A stretch of 64,000 nt of DNA from an uncultured Eubacterium sp. (GTDB lineage: Bacteria; Bacillota; Clostridia; Oscillospirales; Acutalibacteraceae), in the NCBI GenBank assembly GCA_905234495.1, contig CAJOHE010000008.1, forward strand, positions 114,454 to 178,453. The letters run 5' to 3'. Below are positions 60,880-64,000 of the stretch, piece by piece. The stretch's first letter is position 1, and every line of letters starts with the position of its first letter. Position numbers and translations under genes: made by a program. Below the pieces are notes generated by a model. The model saw nothing but the letters and a program-made list of their open reading frames with translations. It searched no databases and was not told where the DNA came from.

Positions 60880-62004
60880 ATGAAAAGATTTCTGAGCGTT
60901 ATTCTCGTGCTGATTATCGCCCTTTCCTTTGCCTCGTGTACCGAGAGGCAAGAACCCGAAAGCACGGGCGAAACGGGCACGGCAAACGTTACCGTGGAAA
61001 CGACCACAAAGCCCACAACCACCGAGGACCCCGACATAAAAAGACTTGCGGCGGCGATGGGTAAGGAGGAGGGCGAGTTTTACGACGGTCTTGTTGCAAT
61101 TCCCGACGAGTATTACAAGCCTCTTGAGGGCGGCAGACCGACTGAGCTTTTTACCTACACATATAAAAAATACACCAAAAACTGCGTTGTCTACACCCCG
61201 CCGGGCTATGACGAAACGAAGCAGTACAATGTGTATTATCTTCTCGGCGGAATTATGGCAAATGAAAATGCGTTTTTCAACGAACCCGGCGCGGGCTCTG
61301 TTTTGCAGAACGTGTTTGACCATATGATTGAAAACGGCGAGGTTGAGCCGTTTATCGCGGTAAACGTAAACTTCTTTTACACGGACGATAACCACGACGC
61401 GGATATCGACTACGGCGAGGTTGCAAAGACCGTTGAAACCTTCAGCGACGAGCTGAGAAACGCAATCGTTCCCGCCGTTGAAAACGAATATGCAACCTAT
61501 CTTGAGGGCGACAGAGAGGTCGATTATATCGCCTCGAGAAAGCACAGATGTATGGGCGGCTTTTCGCTCGGCTCGTCGGTAGCGTTTCTCACTCTGACCC
61601 ACAATCTCGATTATTTCTACTATTTCGCTCCGCTCTGCGGCGCCGATTTCCAGACCTATTATCCCGACGATTTCGATACCACCCTCGAGGAGGATTTGAG
61701 GAAAGAGCTCAAAAAGCTCGACTACACGACGGACGATTTCTTCATCTTCGCAACCGAGGGCTCAAACGACAACACTTTCATGGATATGAATCCGTTTATG
61801 GAACGTATTCTTGCCGACGAAGAGCTTTTCACTCAGGCTGAAAACAACAAGTCCCAGGGCAATATCAGCTACAAGATTTTGGAGGGACAGGCTGCTCAGC
61901 ACAGGTATATTCACGCATACCGTTATTACTACAATTCCCTTGTCGCCTTCTGGGGCAAGGAGCTTCGCGAAGACACAACAACCGAGGTAACGCTTAATTA
62001 TTAA
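60880..62004 (+). CDS. Lipoprotein esterase of the feruloyl/acetyl-xylan esterase (CE1, esterase D) type
   Basis: The protein has 374 residues. A signal peptide ends in the lipobox 'SFASC', then a Thr/Glu-rich linker. The alpha/beta hydrolase domain has the nucleophile elbow 'GGFSLGS', with 'YTPPGYDETKQYNVYYLLGG' at its start and a late His in 'AAQHRYIHAY' for the triad. Such domains remove feruloyl or acetyl groups from plant xylan and are common in gut clostridia. It is anchored on the cell surface. Confidence 0.85.
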   Translation: MKRFLSVILVLIIALSFASCTERQEPESTGETGTANVTVETTTKPTTTEDPDIKRLAAAMGKEEGEFYDGLVAIPDEYYKPLEGGRPTELFTYTYKKYTKNCVVYTPPGYDETKQYNVYYLLGGIMANENAFFNEPGAGSVLQNVFDHMIENGEVEPFIAVNVNFFYTDDNHDADIDYGEVAKTVETFSDELRNAIVPAVENEYATYLEGDREVDYIASRKHRCMGGFSLGSSVAFLTLTHNLDYFYYFAPLCGADFQTYYPDDFDTTLEEDLRKELKKLDYTTDDFFIFATEGSNDNTFMDMNPFMERILADEELFTQAENNKSQGNISYKILEGQAAQHRYIHAYRYYYNSLVAFWGKELREDTTTEVTLNY

Positions 62005-62007
62005 ATA

Positions 62008-62038
62008 AATCCCGACTCAACCGAGTCGGGATTTTTTG
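62008..62038 (+). terminator. Terminator of the esterase gene
   Basis: AATCCCGACTC and GAGTCGGGATT flank AACC, followed by a T run. Confidence 0.88.
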
Positions 62039-62089
62039 TTTTATTATACGGTCTGAACGGGCTTTTCTTTGCGCTTTTTTGTAAAGCAA

Positions 62090-62272
62090 CAAAGATTATT
62101 ATTGCTTTTGTTTTTTTATTCTAATTTTGTTTGACGGCTCTGGCTTTTGAAGCTTTCCATTTTCTTTTGTAGCTACAAACTGTGCATATTGAAGTACATC
62201 ATCTAATAGTTCATCTTTTACTTCTTCACCAAAAATGAAAAGCATTATTCTAAAACAAACATAATAAAAAAC
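62090..62272. other. AT-rich stretch with no convincing gene
   Basis: Base composition drops sharply against both neighbours. A 62-codon frame exists on the minus strand (62287-62099) with 'DELLDDVLQYAQFVA', which looks protein-like, but no ribosome site precedes it and its start lies inside a terminator hairpin. It may be the remnant of a foreign small gene. Confidence 0.35.
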
Positions 62273-62312
62273 AAGTTCCCTGCTCATAATAGAGTGGGGA
62301 ACTTTTTACTGT
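62273..62312 (+). terminator. Hairpin before sigG
   Basis: AAGTTCCC and GGGAACTT pair around a 15-base loop, followed by a T run. It would end any transcript entering from the left. Confidence 0.65.
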
Positions 62313-62338
62313 ACATAAAAACTGAAGGGAAGATTTAT

Positions 62339-63109
62339 GTGCAGTACAATAAGGTCGAAATTTGCGGAATCAACACGGGCAAGCTCAAGGTGCTCAGCGA
62401 AAAGGAAAAGATGGATTTGCTCAGAAAAGCCCACGGCGGCGACAAAAAGGCGAGGGAAGAGCTGATTTGCGGCAATCTTCGCCTTGTGCTATCGGTCGTT
62501 CAGCGCTTTGCAAACAGGGGCGAATGCCTCGACGACCTCTTTCAGGTCGGCGTTATCGGGCTAATCAAAGCAATCGACAACTTCAACCTCGACCTCGACG
62601 TCCGCTTTTCCACCTACGCCGTGCCGATGTGCATAGGCGAGGTGAGGCGCTATCTGCGTGACGACGGTCCGATGAGGGTGAGCCGTTCGATGAGGGATAC
62701 GGCGTACAGGGCGATGCAGGTCAGGGAAAGACTCATCAGCGAAAAGCAGAAGGAACCCACTGTTGAGGAAATAGCGGGAGAACTTGATATGCCAGTGAGC
62801 GACGTCGTCATCGCGCTTGAGGCAATCAGCCAGCCCGTGTCGCTCTATGAGCCCGTGTATTCCGACAGCGGCGACACCATTTACGTTATGGACCAGGTCG
62901 GCGACTCAAACTCGGATTCCGACTGGATAGACGAGATAATGATTAAGGATGAAATCAAACGCCTTGACGACCGCGAAAGAAGAATTATGTACCTTCGCTT
63001 TATGCAGGGCAAAACGCAGATGGAAGTCGCAAAGGAAATCGGCATATCGCAGGCGCAGGTTTCCCGCGTGGAAAAAACCGCGCTAAACAGAATAAAGGGC
63101 AAGGGGTAA
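62339..63109 (+). CDS. sigG: Sporulation sigma factor SigG
   Basis: The protein has 256 residues, start at GTG 62339 behind AGGGAAG. The N-terminus 'YNKVEICGINTGKL' is the diagnostic SigG segment. Region 2 has 'GNLRLVLSVVQRF', 'DDLFQVGVIGLIKAIDNF' and 'RFSTYAVPMCIGEVRRYLRDD'. Region 4 ends 'GKTQMEVAKEIGISQAQVSRVEK'. SigG directs late forespore genes, including spore proteins of the kind encoded at 4795. The usual spoIIGA and sigE neighbours are not in the window. Confidence 0.93.
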   Translation: MQYNKVEICGINTGKLKVLSEKEKMDLLRKAHGGDKKAREELICGNLRLVLSVVQRFANRGECLDDLFQVGVIGLIKAIDNFNLDLDVRFSTYAVPMCIGEVRRYLRDDGPMRVSRSMRDTAYRAMQVRERLISEKQKEPTVEEIAGELDMPVSDVVIALEAISQPVSLYEPVYSDSGDTIYVMDQVGDSNSDSDWIDEIMIKDEIKRLDDRERRIMYLRFMQGKTQMEVAKEIGISQAQVSRVEKTALNRIKGKG

Positions 63110-63115
63110 GACGGC

Positions 63116-63144
63116 TTGTAATACTGATTTTGCGGTGGTATAAT
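63116..63144 (+). promoter_or_regulatory. Promoter of the YhhN-family gene
   Basis: TTGTAA (63116-63121), a 17-base spacer and TATAAT (63139-63144). Confidence 0.7.
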
Positions 63145-63173
63145 AGTGTCATAAAATAATTGAAGGTGATACT

Positions 63174-63890
63174 ATGCTTGGCTTTGCGGCTCTTTTTGCC
63201 ATTGATATGGTCTTTGCCGTTTTGTATATCAATTACGGCTATCCCAAGGTTACGAAGCTTTCGTTCTGCTACAAAATGCTCGCCTCGGCGGTGTTCGTCT
63301 TAAACGGCGCGATTGCCTACGGATATTCCGCGGGCAGCCCGTATGCAAAAACGGTTGTGGCAGGGCTTGTTTTCGGCTTTGTCGGCGACGCGTTTCTTGC
63401 GATAGACCCGTTTTTAAACGACAGGCTCAGAGAGAAAAAGGCAATTTTCGGGGTAATCGGCGCGGCGTTTTTCTTCGTCGGTCACATACTTTATATAATT
63501 GCCTTCGTGCTTGAAATCAGAAAGGAACAGGCGGTCAGATTTCCCGTGTTCATTATCGCGTGGGTGCTGATGCTCGGAAGCGGAATCGCGGTAAAAATTG
63601 CGCTCAAGGTAAAGCTCGGAAAGTTTGCCGTGCCCGTACTCATTTATGCGGTTGCGCTTGTCGCAATGTGCTCGTTTGGCATCTGCCTTGCGCTCAACAG
63701 AACGGGCGAACCGTTCACCCGGTTCATACTGATTGCGGGTCCGCTCTGCTTCGTTTTCTCGGACGCGACAATCGTGCTGAGAATGTTTTACAAGGACAAG
63801 TACGAAACCCTGCCGATGCGATACGCAAACCTGCTGACCTACTTCATCTCGCAGATGTTTTTCGGAATATCGATTATGCTGATAAAATAA
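63174..63890 (+). CDS. YhhN-family (lysoplasmalogenase-like) membrane protein
   Basis: The protein has 238 residues with about eight hydrophobic helices. The family's two acidic motifs are present: 'GLVFGFVGDAFLAID' and 'PLCFVFSDATI'. The family includes TMEM86/lysoplasmalogenase, which splits vinyl ether lysolipids. Anaerobic clostridia make plasmalogens, so the activity would fit, but it is not proven here. Confidence 0.82.
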   Translation: MLGFAALFAIDMVFAVLYINYGYPKVTKLSFCYKMLASAVFVLNGAIAYGYSAGSPYAKTVVAGLVFGFVGDAFLAIDPFLNDRLREKKAIFGVIGAAFFFVGHILYIIAFVLEIRKEQAVRFPVFIIAWVLMLGSGIAVKIALKVKLGKFAVPVLIYAVALVAMCSFGICLALNRTGEPFTRFILIAGPLCFVFSDATIVLRMFYKDKYETLPMRYANLLTYFISQMFFGISIMLIK

Positions 63891-63965
63891 AAAAGCCACC
63901 CAAAGGGCATTGAACACAGGGATTTAATAGATTTTGAAATGCTCTTTTCCGTGATAACGGCTTCA

Positions 63966-64000
63966 AAAAAGGGATTAAGGCGCCAGCCTTAATCCCTTTT
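63966..64000. terminator. Hairpin terminator at the window edge
   Basis: GGGATTAAGGC (63971-63981) and GCCTTAATCCC (63986-63996) flank GCCA, with A and T runs outside. No gene is seen between 63891 and this point. Confidence 0.85.

Noticed and set aside
60850..61602. 250-codon minus-strand frame over the esterase gene
   Set aside because: It is antisense to the esterase signal peptide and catalytic domain and is a by-product of GC-rich codon usage.
62099..62287. 62-residue minus-strand protein as a confident gene
   Set aside because: No ribosome site is present and the start codon lies inside a terminator hairpin; kept only as a possible remnant.

Overview
The window comes from an endospore-forming, low-to-mid GC member of the Firmicutes, most likely a gut-type clostridium of the Oscillospirales/Ruminococcaceae kind. 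The support is sporulation genes (sigG, a SpoVAC-like gene and an alpha/beta small acid-soluble spore protein), a fused-type CBS/PtmE nucleotidyltransferase, ordinary Gram-positive ribosome binding sites and TTGACA/TATAAT promoters. The genus cannot be fixed from sequence alone.

There are two compositional halves. Bases 1 to about 35,750 are AT-rich and accessory. Bases 35,900 to 64,000 are clearly richer in GC and carry housekeeping genes.

Accessory half, left to right: (a) the 3' part of an AAA+/DUF4143 ATPase. (b) A 3.8 kb segment bounded by direct repeats, holding a tight four-gene operon: a TIR domain fused to a DeoR-type sugar-phosphate sensor, a HAD phosphatase, a hexapeptide acetyltransferase and a PfkB kinase. 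Its right repeat replaces the end of a spore-protein gene. (c) A tubulin-like gene split by an apparent one-base frameshift. (d) A RiPP locus: a radical SAM/SPASM maturase plus a 37-residue, three-cysteine precursor. (e) A ten-gene minus-strand cluster (10.7-27.3 kb): a secreted/membrane vWA protein, a second tubulin-like GTPase, two more vWA proteins, a zinc-ribbon membrane protein, a HerA-type ATPase, an LHH nuclease toxin with its SUKH immunity protein, a transglutaminase-like protein and a metzincin-like protease. Three of its proteins carry low-complexity tails with FG motifs. (f) A complete CMP-legionaminic acid operon with a divergent sialyltransferase-like gene.

Core half: TrkH/TrkA potassium uptake; a patch of small genes between repeated 3' ends of spoVAC; an ABC ATPase; an RNA m5U methyltransferase; two arrays of short variable hairpins joined by a constant ATATCG linker; an ABC exporter operon; methylmalonate-semialdehyde dehydrogenase; feoAB; larEBC (nickel-pincer cofactor); an MscS channel; glutamine synthetase; CapA; a cation exchanger; tRNA-Ser(GGA); a lipoprotein esterase; sigG; and a YhhN-family protein.

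The best candidates for undescribed systems are the tubulin/vWA/HerA cluster with its toxin cargo and the TIR-DeoRC operon.
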